A program made the translations under genes and the position numbers. From NCBI RefSeq assembly GCF_000425445.1, contig NZ_KE384378.1, positions 292,532 to 356,531 on the forward strand: DNA of 64,000 bases, in the 5' to 3' direction. The notes under the pieces are model-generated. The model searched no databases. It was not told where the DNA came from and was given only the letters and a program-made list of their open reading frames with translations. The DNA comes from Flavobacterium denitrificans DSM 15936 (GTDB lineage: Bacteria > Bacteroidota > Bacteroidia > Flavobacteriales > Flavobacteriaceae). Below are positions 46,958-53,520 of this stretch, piece by piece; the first letter of the stretch is position 1; each line of letters begins with the position of its first letter.

Positions 46958-47647
46958 TTGAAAAGATTACTTTTAGCCGAAGACGATTTTGATTTCGCGG
47001 CGATTTTAAAACAATATCTAGAACTGCATCAATTTGAAGTAATCTGGGCAGAAAATGGAGAAATAGCTTTGGACTATTTTAAAAACCAGACTTTTGATAT
47101 TTGCATTTTTGATGTCATGATGCCCAAGTTGGACGGATTTTCATTGGCTGAGAAGATAATTACTATCAACCCCGAAATTCCATTTATTTTTCTAACAGCA
47201 AGAAAGTTAAAAGAAGACAAAATCATTGGATTGAAACTTGGTGCGGATGATTATATCGCAAAACCATTTGAAGTCGATGAGCTGGTTTTGCGTTTGCAGA
47301 ATATCTTAAAAAGAATCGAGCAAAAAAGAAGTCTTGAAGGAAATAATATAATCGAAATTGGTTCGTATATTTTTGATAACGAACGATTAACGCTCAATAA
47401 TAAAAACCATGTTCAGCAACTTACCGAAAAAGAAGCTGCGCTTATAGAATATTTATATCTCAACCACAATCAATTACTAAAAAGAGATCAAATTTTAATG
47501 TCGGTTTGGAAAAAAGACGATTATTTCTCGGGAAGAAGCATGGATGTTTTTATCAGCAGATTGAGAAAATATTTCAATTCAGATCCAAAAATCAAGATTG
47601 AAAGTGTTCGAAATATTGGATTAGAATTTAAAATAGAAAAACCTTGA
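46958..47647 (+). CDS. OmpR-family response regulator
   Basis: 229 residues with a TTG start at 46958. The TTG gives MKRLLLAEDDFDFAA, the expected first strand and acidic pair of a receiver, and no ATG lies in a usable place, so TTG is accepted. The receiver has Asp52 in CIFDVMMPKLDG, Thr in FLTARKLKED and Lys in YIAKPFEVDE. The C-terminal winged helix (about 130-225, LTEKEAALIEYLYLNHNQLLKR, DVFISRLRKYF) binds DNA. Co-transcribed with the kinase before it; target genes probably include the divergent receptor gene. Confidence 0.95.
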   Translation: MKRLLLAEDDFDFAAILKQYLELHQFEVIWAENGEIALDYFKNQTFDICIFDVMMPKLDGFSLAEKIITINPEIPFIFLTARKLKEDKIIGLKLGADDYIAKPFEVDELVLRLQNILKRIEQKRSLEGNNIIEIGSYIFDNERLTLNNKNHVQQLTEKEAALIEYLYLNHNQLLKRDQILMSVWKKDDYFSGRSMDVFISRLRKYFNSDPKIKIESVRNIGLEFKIEKP

Positions 47648-47667
47648 TTCGTCAAGGTTTTTCTATT
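47637..47667 (+). terminator. Intrinsic terminator overlapping the response regulator stop
   Basis: Stem AAAAACCTTGA/TCAAGGTTTTT with loop TTCG, then CTATTTTTATTT; the TGA stop lies at the end of the left arm. Confidence 0.85.
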
Positions 47668-47679
47668 TTTATTTGAGAA

Positions 47680-48222
47680 CTATTTTCCAATAACCCAACC
47701 TAAAGTAAAATTGACAGGAAAAGCAAATTTTGTTTCGACTTTACTAAAATTTACACCTGGCCCAGCACTAAATTCTAAGTTAAAACGCTTTTTATAAGTG
47801 CGTTGCAATCCCCAAATTACTGCCACTGTAGATGAAGGAACATAATTAAAATATGCTTTATCACCTGCAATCGGTTTCGTATAATAAGTAGCATTGAAAG
47901 CTAAATAATTTCCAGAGTTGCGTTCCGTTCTTTTGCCTTTATTGGCTCGTTTTTGTAAGTTATAATAATGGCGAAACTGCTCTGTAATTCCGATAGCGAC
48001 ATAAGTATCTGATTCGGCGTAATAATCACTATGACTAGTACCTAAACCAACAGTTGCCTCGGAATACAAAGTGTTTTTTTCTGAAAAACCGTGTTCATAA
48101 ACAAAGCCTGGAAACAATACATTGATCTTAAATTGATTTTTAACAACCGAAACCGCGGCTTCGTCTTGCGCATGAACCTTAAATACTGCAAAAAGCAACA
48201 TTAAAAAGTAAATTTTCTTCAT
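47680..48222 (-). CDS. Putative outer membrane beta-barrel protein, unknown function
   Basis: 180 residues with a signal peptide (MKKIYFLMLLFAVFKVHAQ). The mature part is about eight amphipathic strands (FKINVLFPGFVYEHGFSE, NTLYSEATVGLGTS, RFNLEFSAGPGVNF, VNFTLGWVIGK), the pattern of a small DUF3575-like or OmpW-like barrel. No catalytic residues are visible. It converges with the two-component pair and its promoter region faces the small membrane protein gene. Family assignment is tentative. Confidence 0.7.
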   Translation of the reverse strand: MKKIYFLMLLFAVFKVHAQDEAAVSVVKNQFKINVLFPGFVYEHGFSEKNTLYSEATVGLGTSHSDYYAESDTYVAIGITEQFRHYYNLQKRANKGKRTERNSGNYLAFNATYYTKPIAGDKAYFNYVPSSTVAVIWGLQRTYKKRFNLEFSAGPGVNFSKVETKFAFPVNFTLGWVIGK

Positions 48223-48338
48223 ATAATGGTTTATCGATTAGTGTGCGTAAAAATAGTATTTAATCCATACGAAATGCTTGAGAACAAAACTTTTTCTTAC
48301 AAAATAATCCCTTAAAATCATAAAACCTTCATAAGTAA

Positions 48339-48384
48339 TTGTATAACAGTATTTAACAATTACAAGGATAAATTTGTTATACAA
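48339..48384. promoter_or_regulatory. Inverted repeat TTGTATAACA/TGTTATACAA flanking the promoter of a small membrane protein gene
   Basis: The perfect 10-bp arms at 48339-48348 and 48375-48384 are 26 bases apart. The right arm overlaps the end of the -7 element at 48369-48376, a usual place for an operator. Confidence 0.5.
48369..48376 (+). promoter_or_regulatory. -7 promoter element TAAATTTG of the small membrane protein gene
   Basis: Fits TAnnTTTG, 25 bases before the ATG at 48402, with an operator-like arm over its end. Confidence 0.55.
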
Positions 48385-48401
48385 CTTTAAATATATTAAT
48401 C

Positions 48402-48596
48402 ATGAACCTAAAAAGATTTTTCGGAGGATTGTTAACGGTCCTTGGAATAATAGGACTTATTTATACAGCAATGGTCTTTGCGGATACAAGCGGAGGAACC
48501 AGAGATATTAAATCGCTAATTATTTATGGCGTTTTGGGAATTGTATTTTTTACATCAGGAATTAGCTTGGTTCGAACTACAAAAGACGAGTCGTAA
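48402..48596 (+). CDS. Small two-helix membrane protein, unknown function
   Basis: 64 residues. Two hydrophobic helices (about 8-26, FGGLLTVLGIIGLIYTAMV, and 40-56, IIYGVLGIVFFTSGISLV) flank a short polar loop DTSGGTRDIKS. A promoter with an overlapping inverted repeat is present and an inverted-repeat terminator follows, so it is a real, separately controlled gene. I recall similar short proteins in other flavobacteria, but no function is known. Confidence 0.75.
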   Translation: MNLKRFFGGLLTVLGIIGLIYTAMVFADTSGGTRDIKSLIIYGVLGIVFFTSGISLVRTTKDES

Positions 48597-48604
48597 TATA
48601 ATTT

Positions 48605-48676
48605 GCCACGAAGACGCTAAGACACAAAGTTTTTTTGTTAAATACATAAAAATTAGTGCCTTTGTGCCTTTGTGGC
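48605..48676. repeat. Imperfect inverted repeat GCCACGAAG.../...CTTTGTGGC
   Basis: GCCACGAAGACGCTAAGACACAAAG begins at 48605 and the matching GTGCCTTTGTGGC ends at 48676. The theme of CACAAAG/CTTTGTG words recalls dispersed intergenic repeats. It lies between two convergent genes and probably ends both transcripts. Confidence 0.55.
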
Positions 48677-48681
48677 ATTTT

Positions 48682-49932
48682 TTATGCAGTTGATTCAGGA
48701 CTCAAATCTAATTCTGTAAAATCTCTTTCGGTTTTAGAGATTATTATGGTTGCTACTGTGTTTCCAATTAAATTGGTAATTGCTCTGGCTTCACTCATAA
48801 ATTTATCGACGCCCAATAAAAAAGCCAGACCTTCAACAGGAATTTTATGAAGCGCTGTCAATGTCGAAGCCAATACTATAAATCCACTTCCGGTCACTCC
48901 TGCCGCGCCTTTTGAGGTGATCATCAAAATTCCGATTACGGTTAAAATTTCGAAAAAGCTCAAATGAACATCATACAATTGTGCTAAAAATATAACCGAC
49001 ATTGAAAGATAAATCGAAGTTCCGTCGAGATTAAAAGAATAGCCCGTAGGAATCACCAATCCCACAACCGATTTACTGCAACCCATTTTTTCCAGTTTCA
49101 CCATAATACTTGGCAAAGCAGCTTCAGAAGATGAAGTTCCTAGAACCAATAAAAGTTCTTCTTTAATGTATTTTAAAATAGAAAGAATACTGATTTTATA
49201 GTATTTCAAAATACTTCCCAAAACCAGAAAAACAAACAAAGCCATTGTCAAATACACACAAAGCATCAATTTCCCAAGCGGGATCAAAGTGGCCAAACCA
49301 AACTTACCAATTGTATATGCCATTCCGCCAAAAGCACCAATTGGTGCCAAATACATCACATATTTTAAACCCGTAAAAACAACATTCGAGATTCGTTCTA
49401 AAACTAAAATGGTTTGTTCTCTCTTTTGATAAAAATTCAATGCAATGCCACATATAATTGCGGCAACCAAAACCTGCAAAGTAAAATTCGAAAAGAAAAA
49501 TTGCAACCACGAAAAATGTTCTGCAGTACTATTTGTGTATTGACTTGCATCACCAATCTGCAGTCCCGATTTATCAATTTTTCCGGGCTGAAACAAATAG
49601 GCCACAGCCACGCCAATTGCCAATGCTACTGTTGAAACCACTTCAAAATAGGCTAAAGCTTTTACTCCAATTCGGCCAACTTTCTTTAGATTTCCCATTC
49701 CGGAAATTCCTAAAACAATCGTTAGGAAAATAATTGGCCCAATAAAAAGTTTGATCAGATCAATAAACCCTTTTCCAACTTTTTCCATTTTAATACCATT
49801 TTCAGGAGAAAAATGTCCAAGCAAAATTCCGGCAATAATTGCAATCAAAACCCAGAAAGTAAGGTTTGTAATTACAGCCTGAAAAAGATTTTTTTTGATT
49901 TTCGGTGTAGGATTTGGAGCGGGAATATTCAT
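48682..49932 (-). CDS. Dicarboxylate/amino acid:cation symporter (SDF family)
   Basis: 416 residues with eight membrane segments and two re-entrant loops typical of the SDF family. The serine-rich loop is LLVLGTSSSEAALPSIM (about 255-270), the second loop IPTGYSFNLDGTSIY (about 291-305) and SKGAAGVTGSGFIVLAS (about 335-351), followed by DKFMSEARAITNLIGNTVA, which binds substrate and sodium. It takes up glutamate, aspartate or C4-dicarboxylates with Na+ or H+. The promoter element (49955-49962) lies just upstream, next to the end of the RNase P RNA gene on the same strand. Confidence 0.94.
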   Translation of the reverse strand: MNIPAPNPTPKIKKNLFQAVITNLTFWVLIAIIAGILLGHFSPENGIKMEKVGKGFIDLIKLFIGPIIFLTIVLGISGMGNLKKVGRIGVKALAYFEVVSTVALAIGVAVAYLFQPGKIDKSGLQIGDASQYTNSTAEHFSWLQFFFSNFTLQVLVAAIICGIALNFYQKREQTILVLERISNVVFTGLKYVMYLAPIGAFGGMAYTIGKFGLATLIPLGKLMLCVYLTMALFVFLVLGSILKYYKISILSILKYIKEELLLVLGTSSSEAALPSIMVKLEKMGCSKSVVGLVIPTGYSFNLDGTSIYLSMSVIFLAQLYDVHLSFFEILTVIGILMITSKGAAGVTGSGFIVLASTLTALHKIPVEGLAFLLGVDKFMSEARAITNLIGNTVATIIISKTERDFTELDLSPESTA

Positions 49933-49954
49933 GAAAATTAGTTAGATAGTTTCA

Positions 49955-49962
49955 CAAATATA
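49955..49962 (-). promoter_or_regulatory. -7 promoter element TATATTTG of the symporter gene
   Basis: Matches TAnnTTTG on the minus strand, 22 bases before the ATG at 49932 and directly after the T-run of the RNase P RNA. Confidence 0.55.
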
Positions 49963-49963
49963 T

Positions 49964-50290
49964 AAAAAAAGCAGACCTATAAGCCGGATTCTGTTCTTGT
50001 CTCATTTTGCAACAAGACAATACCTTATCATTTATCTAGATCCCGAATTACTTCGGGACTCAAGCTACCTACCCTTCAACAACGGACGAGAAGCCCTTAA
50101 ATGCTGATATACTTGGTATTTCACCGCATAGAGTTTACCTGGTTTCACTACAGCATTACCTGTACATACTTTCTGTTGCACTTGTCCTTGCCTTATTTCT
50201 AAGACCGACGGGTGTTACCCGCTATGCTTCTCTGTGGTGTCCGGACTTTCCTCCCTCCCGATGAATCGGGACGACGATAAGGCGGTCTGC
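49964..50290 (-). ncRNA. rnpB: RNase P RNA (M1 RNA), bacterial type A
   Basis: On the minus strand the RNA starts GCAGACCGCC near 50290. The universal core follows: GAGGAAAGTCCGGACACCA, then AGACCG/CGGTCT region elements and GGTAAACTCTATGCGGTG. Near the 3' end ACAGAATCCGGCTTATAGG is present. The first bases GCAGACC pair with the last GGTCTGC to form helix P1, and a T-run at 49964-49970 ends it. Two stem-loops carry CCCGA/TCGGG stems (50040-50057, 50254-50269). RNase P RNA trims the 5' leader of tRNA precursors together with the RnpA protein. A promoter element sits 5 bases upstream. Ends are set from P1 pairing and are good to a few bases. Confidence 0.97.
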
Positions 50291-50294
50291 GGTG

Positions 50295-50302
50295 CAAAAG
50301 TA
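50295..50302 (-). promoter_or_regulatory. -7 promoter element TACTTTTG of rnpB
   Basis: Matches TAnnTTTG on the minus strand and lies about 5 bases before the start deduced from helix P1. Since the RNA end is independently known, this is the best-supported promoter in the window. Confidence 0.75.
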
Positions 50303-50418
50303 GCGATTTATGAATGAAGAATAAAAACTTTAAATTTTTCATTTTATGAATTTTATCATAATATTTTAATTTTAAAATAGTTATCTTTAAAAATCCATAA
50401 TTTTTAAATTCAGTTATC

Positions 50419-50712
50419 ATGAAAAGAATGTATCATTACGCAACTGTTTCAAAGGCTTTAGATCAATTGAATGAGAAAGGATTTACGTGCGATTTTAATC
50501 GAAATGCAGATGTGATTAAAAAAAATCCTGAGAAATTTGAAATTGTTCATGTGTATCGATACGAGGGGGAATCAGACCCAGGCGATGAGGCAGTTGTTTA
50601 CGGAATTAAGTCAACTTCGGGAAAAAAAGGAGTTTATGTTGCTGGCTTTTCAGCCCATTCAGATCAAGAAACCGCAAAGTTTCTATTTGATTTAAGCATT
50701 AGGGGAAGATAA
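50419..50712 (+). CDS. Small conserved cytosolic protein, unknown function
   Basis: 97 residues, no signal peptide or membrane helix. The start MKRMYHYATVSKALDQLNEKGFTCDFN and YGIKSTSGKKGVYVAGFSAHSD show an alpha/beta protein with a regular hydrophobic pattern. I recall close relatives in other Bacteroidota, sometimes labelled phosphoribosylpyrophosphate synthetase without any visible PRPP motif; that label is not used here. The gene follows rnpB divergently and has its own ATG after an AT-rich leader. Confidence 0.7.
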   Translation: MKRMYHYATVSKALDQLNEKGFTCDFNRNADVIKKNPEKFEIVHVYRYEGESDPGDEAVVYGIKSTSGKKGVYVAGFSAHSDQETAKFLFDLSIRGR

Positions 50713-50782
50713 TTTCCTGAAACCAGAAACCTGTTAAGGCAATCGGTTTTAAAAGAAAAATTATGATTTTAATAACTTGGTT

Positions 50783-50851
50783 ATTGCGAGAAACGAAACA
50801 ACTTCAATACTGACTTAATACCGCAAGTGAGGTTGCTTCGTTCCTCGCAAT
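50783..50851. repeat. REPIN-like inverted pair of GCGAGGAACGAAGCAA-type repeats
   Basis: ATTGCGAGAAACGAAACAAC (50783-50802) faces GTTGCTTCGTTCCTCGCAAT (50832-50851), differing at two positions when one is inverted. The word ATTGCGAGGAACGAAGCAA is a frequent REP-like sequence in this phylum. A degenerate single copy is at 35408-35421. No REP-associated transposase gene is in the window. Confidence 0.65.
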
Positions 50852-50860
50852 GACAATAAA

Positions 50861-50885
50861 AAAAAGACGCACAGCAGTGCGTCTC
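50861..50885 (-). terminator. Intrinsic terminator of the BON / BON-LysM operon
   Basis: Stem AGACGCAC/GTGCGTCT with a four-base loop; on the minus strand it ends in a run of T. It lies 33 bases after the LysM gene stop. Confidence 0.85.
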
Positions 50886-50917
50886 TACAGCAACCTTTGT
50901 TACTTTGTTACTTTGTA

Positions 50918-51289
50918 CTATGCCTTTGGTATCTTCAATTTCCAACCAGGCTGAATCAAATCAGGATTTGAAATAATATCTTTATTTGCTTCAAAAATAT
51001 CTTGCCAAGAAACTCCATATGCTTTTCCAATTTTCGAAAGCGAATCTCCTATTTCAACTGTATACTCTCTTGAAACCCTTTCTTCAACTTCAATATTCAT
51101 TACGACATCGGCAGATCTGTATTCGGGATCAATTTTTTCGTAGGCATTCCACAATTTTTCTTTATCCGCAGCTGTTTCGGCTGTTCCATCAATATAGAGT
51201 ACATTATCTTGTTCTCTAACCTGCAAATTTGTGATTCCTAATTCAGAAGCTAAATTCGTTATTGCTTGGTATTTGTCTTGTAAACTCAT
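50918..51289 (-). CDS. BON-LysM protein
   Basis: 123 residues. The N-terminal 70 residues (ITNLQVREQDNVLYIDGTAETAADKEKLWNA in pieces) have a BON-like fold; residues about 74-122 form one LysM domain (YTVEIGDSLSKIGKAYGV, IFEANKDIISNPDLIQPGWKLKIP). This matches the YgaU/Kbp class, where the E. coli protein senses K+ and binds envelope material. No signal peptide is visible, as for Kbp. It lies 6 bases after a BON lipoprotein gene, so the two are one operon with related domains. Confidence 0.9.
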   Translation of the reverse strand: MSLQDKYQAITNLASELGITNLQVREQDNVLYIDGTAETAADKEKLWNAYEKIDPEYRSADVVMNIEVEERVSREYTVEIGDSLSKIGKAYGVSWQDIFEANKDIISNPDLIQPGWKLKIPKA

Positions 51290-51295
51290 AACTTC

Positions 51296-51772
51296 TTATT
51301 TAATAATTAATTTATTGTCTACTTTTTTAGGCTTCAATTCCTGAATACTTTGCATTAAGGGTTGCAATTTATCTTTTTTAATTTCACCAGAAAGCGTTAC
51401 AACACCACCAACCACAGTAGCATTTACACCATCATAAGCTTTTACAACTTTGCTTATTGATTTGTCTAAATCAGCATCAGAATTAACAACGACAGTAGTT
51501 GCGGCGGGTTCAACATTTGGACTTGGAATTTGACAAGTATTTATCACAGATTTTACACCTTTAGTTGCTTTAACGGCTTTTTCAATATTTTTCTTGAAAA
51601 TCTCGTCTTCACAAGTTCCAATAATAGTAGCAACACCTTCGTGGACCGTCACTTGAATTTGGCTGTCTCCTATTTTGTCATTAATCTCTTGTTCAATATC
51701 GGCATCTTTAGGACCGCAGGCCAATAAAGAAAAGGCCAAACTCATTCCTAATAAAATTGATTTAAATTTCAT
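51296..51772 (-). CDS. BON-domain lipoprotein
   Basis: 158 residues. Lipoprotein signal MKFKSILLGMSLAFSLLAC with the lipidated Cys at 19. Two BON domains follow (about 27-85, IQVTVHEGVATIIGTCED, and 96-158, NATVVGGVVTLSGEIKKD), the layout of OsmY/DolP-like envelope proteins that bind phospholipid. It is the first gene of a two-gene operon with the BON-LysM gene. Such proteins are often stress-induced and protect the outer membrane; here this is inference from the family. Confidence 0.9.
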   Translation of the reverse strand: MKFKSILLGMSLAFSLLACGPKDADIEQEINDKIGDSQIQVTVHEGVATIIGTCEDEIFKKNIEKAVKATKGVKSVINTCQIPSPNVEPAATTVVVNSDADLDKSISKVVKAYDGVNATVVGGVVTLSGEIKKDKLQPLMQSIQELKPKKVDNKLIIK

Positions 51773-51874
51773 AATAGCATCTTTTAATAATTAACCATCT
51801 AAAATTAAATAGATTATATATCAAAAAATTATATGATATTGGGATGGGTTTTATATTTTTTACAGTAATTTAAA

Positions 51875-52324
51875 TTATTCATGCTGCGAAACATCATTGT
51901 ATTGCCAAAGCACATTTACAATTTTCCATTCGCCATTTTCCTTCACAATATGCATGTAATCTATCCATGCATCTGCAAATAATTTTACCGAAGCTGTCTT
52001 TGCTGAAACATCCAATAATTTGATTTCCTTTCTTGGATTCTTTGGAAACTTATCGCCTTTGACATTATAGGTTTCTGCCAAAATAACCATGTTTTCAGTG
52101 AAGAACTCTGAGATAAAATCTTTTTGCGCTGTCTTGTTTCTAAAAACAGATCTTTTAACCATTCTTGGATGCAAAGCGCTTTCCATCAATTTGGGATTCG
52201 GAGTATGTTGTGCTTCGATATAAGCCAAAGCTACTTTTTTAATTTCTAAAGTATCTTGAGCAGTTTGAGCTTGTGTTTTAATGGAACAAAAAATAATGAT
52301 TAGTAGTACAAAGTATTTTTTCAT
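51875..52324 (-). CDS. Secreted NTF2-like / lumazine-binding-like protein
   Basis: 149 residues with a signal peptide (MKKYFVLLIIIFCSIKTQAQ). The mature part has the NTF2-like cone fold pattern: helix EIKKVALAYIEAQHTPN, ALHPRMVKRSVF, then strands EIKLLDVSAKTASVKLFAD and a final GEWKIVNVLWQYND. This matches Lumazine_bd_2-type NTF2-like proteins, found widely as small exported proteins of unknown ligand. Catalytic function is not claimed. The genes on either side, also on the minus strand, are unrelated. Confidence 0.8.
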   Translation of the reverse strand: MKKYFVLLIIIFCSIKTQAQTAQDTLEIKKVALAYIEAQHTPNPKLMESALHPRMVKRSVFRNKTAQKDFISEFFTENMVILAETYNVKGDKFPKNPRKEIKLLDVSAKTASVKLFADAWIDYMHIVKENGEWKIVNVLWQYNDVSQHE

Positions 52325-52368
52325 AAAATAAATTCAAATTTGATTTAAACTAATACGCTTTAAAAATT

Positions 52369-52677
52369 TTAAATTAGAAATCTCCAAAACCTACTAAACA
52401 ATAACATTACAGCAATTACATTTATCAGAATAGCAAATTTCACATAATTCCTATTTTCTTTTTTTACTATTGAAAGAATTCCAAAAAGCAAACCTATAAA
52501 TGCTGATACACCAATATATTCTTTAATATAAAGCTGGCCGATTTCAATAAAACTAAATAAAGCCTGAGTCTTTCCATCTGCCAATTGGAACATTTTTGCC
52601 AACCTATAATCTTGATATAAAGTACATATTAAAGTTATTACACTAATGGCTATTGAAATAGTAGAATATTTTTTCAT
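52369..52677 (-). CDS. Small membrane protein with three helices, unknown
   Basis: 102 residues with three hydrophobic segments: about 6-22 (TISIAISVITLICTLYQ), 54-70 and 81-98 (FAILINVIAVMLLFSRFW). A short charged loop separates them. No family was recognised. Codon use fits the neighbours. It lies between the NTF2-like gene and another unknown secreted protein gene on the same strand; a shared transcript is possible. Confidence 0.6.
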   Translation of the reverse strand: MKKYSTISIAISVITLICTLYQDYRLAKMFQLADGKTQALFSFIEIGQLYIKEYIGVSAFIGLLFGILSIVKKENRNYVKFAILINVIAVMLLFSRFWRFLI

Positions 52678-52722
52678 ATAAAAAGCATTTTAGTTTTAAA
52701 TTAGAAATAGATATTTTAATTT

Positions 52723-53322
52723 TCATTCATATTTCCTATAATTAAATTCAGAATTGCCACATACTATTTCTGTCCTTCCTTCAGTACTTTCTTCACCTGT
52801 ATTAATTTGTCTTAAAATATTTCTTTTTTCATCAAAATAAAAACCCCACAAAGATTTGTCCTTAAAAACAAAATCGTTAAAACTACCACTTATGTCTTTT
52901 TTTGTCGTTAAAGCTATCTTCTCTGTTGTTATTAGTTTATTTTCTTTCGTTGCAATATCTTCTTCGTAAAATTGAAACTCATGCTCAGTTATTACGAGTA
53001 TTTTTCTTTTTGATACATTCGCTTCAGGAGTAAATCCCCAATTAGAACCGCTTTCAAACAAAACCCATTTTCCAATATTTTTCCTAATTACCTGATATTG
53101 CGTTATTGAATCAAATTTCACAAGAGCCAGTTGGCCATATTTACTTTTTATATCTAATTTGTATGTGTACAGAAATACTTCAACGGCCAATTCTATTTGA
53201 TTACTTTTTAAAAATTTTTGAGCTTTTTTAAAACCTAATTCCTGTTCTTTTAAAATTGAGCTCTTCTGACCGTAATTAAACAGAGAAATAAATATAAACA
53301 TCAAACTAATCACATTTTTCAT
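52723..53322 (-). CDS. Secreted protein of unknown function
   Basis: 199 residues from the ATG at 53322. A start at 53412 would add 30 residues before a good signal peptide, MKNVISLMFIFISLFNYGQ, so the later ATG is preferred. The mature protein has an N-terminal helical region (ELGFKKAQKFLKSNQIELAVEVFLYTY) like a TPR-type helix pair, then a beta-rich part (LFESGSNWGFTPEANVSKRKILVITEHEFQFYEED in pieces, DKSLWGFYFDEKRNIL). No known domain was recognised and no function is claimed. Confidence 0.65.
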   Translation of the reverse strand: MKNVISLMFIFISLFNYGQKSSILKEQELGFKKAQKFLKSNQIELAVEVFLYTYKLDIKSKYGQLALVKFDSITQYQVIRKNIGKWVLFESGSNWGFTPEANVSKRKILVITEHEFQFYEEDIATKENKLITTEKIALTTKKDISGSFNDFVFKDKSLWGFYFDEKRNILRQINTGEESTEGRTEIVCGNSEFNYRKYE

Positions 53323-53493
53323 TAAAGCAAATCTTAGTTTCCAAAAAAATTCTTGCTTTGTAAAAATACTAAAATTACTACTAAATAAAAATATGATTTT
53401 AAACCAAAACATATTTTAAAAATAAAAAACGCAATAGTTCAACCACTTAAAAATCTTTCAATTTTTAAATTTTTAAATCATTAAATTATACTC

Positions 53494-53501
53494 TATATTT
53501 G
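53494..53501 (+). promoter_or_regulatory. -7 promoter element TATATTTG of dnaX
   Basis: Fits TAnnTTTG, 19 bases before the ATG at 53521. Confidence 0.55.
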
Positions 53502-53520
53502 CTATCGAATAAAAAAGAAT

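Noticed and set aside
50199..50420. 73-residue minus-strand open frame
   Set aside because: It runs through the 5' half of the RNase P RNA, whose core motifs and P1 pairing are unmistakable.
53323..53412. Upstream start at 53412 for the secreted protein ending at 52723
   Set aside because: A good signal peptide begins at the ATG at 53322; the extra 30 residues precede it.
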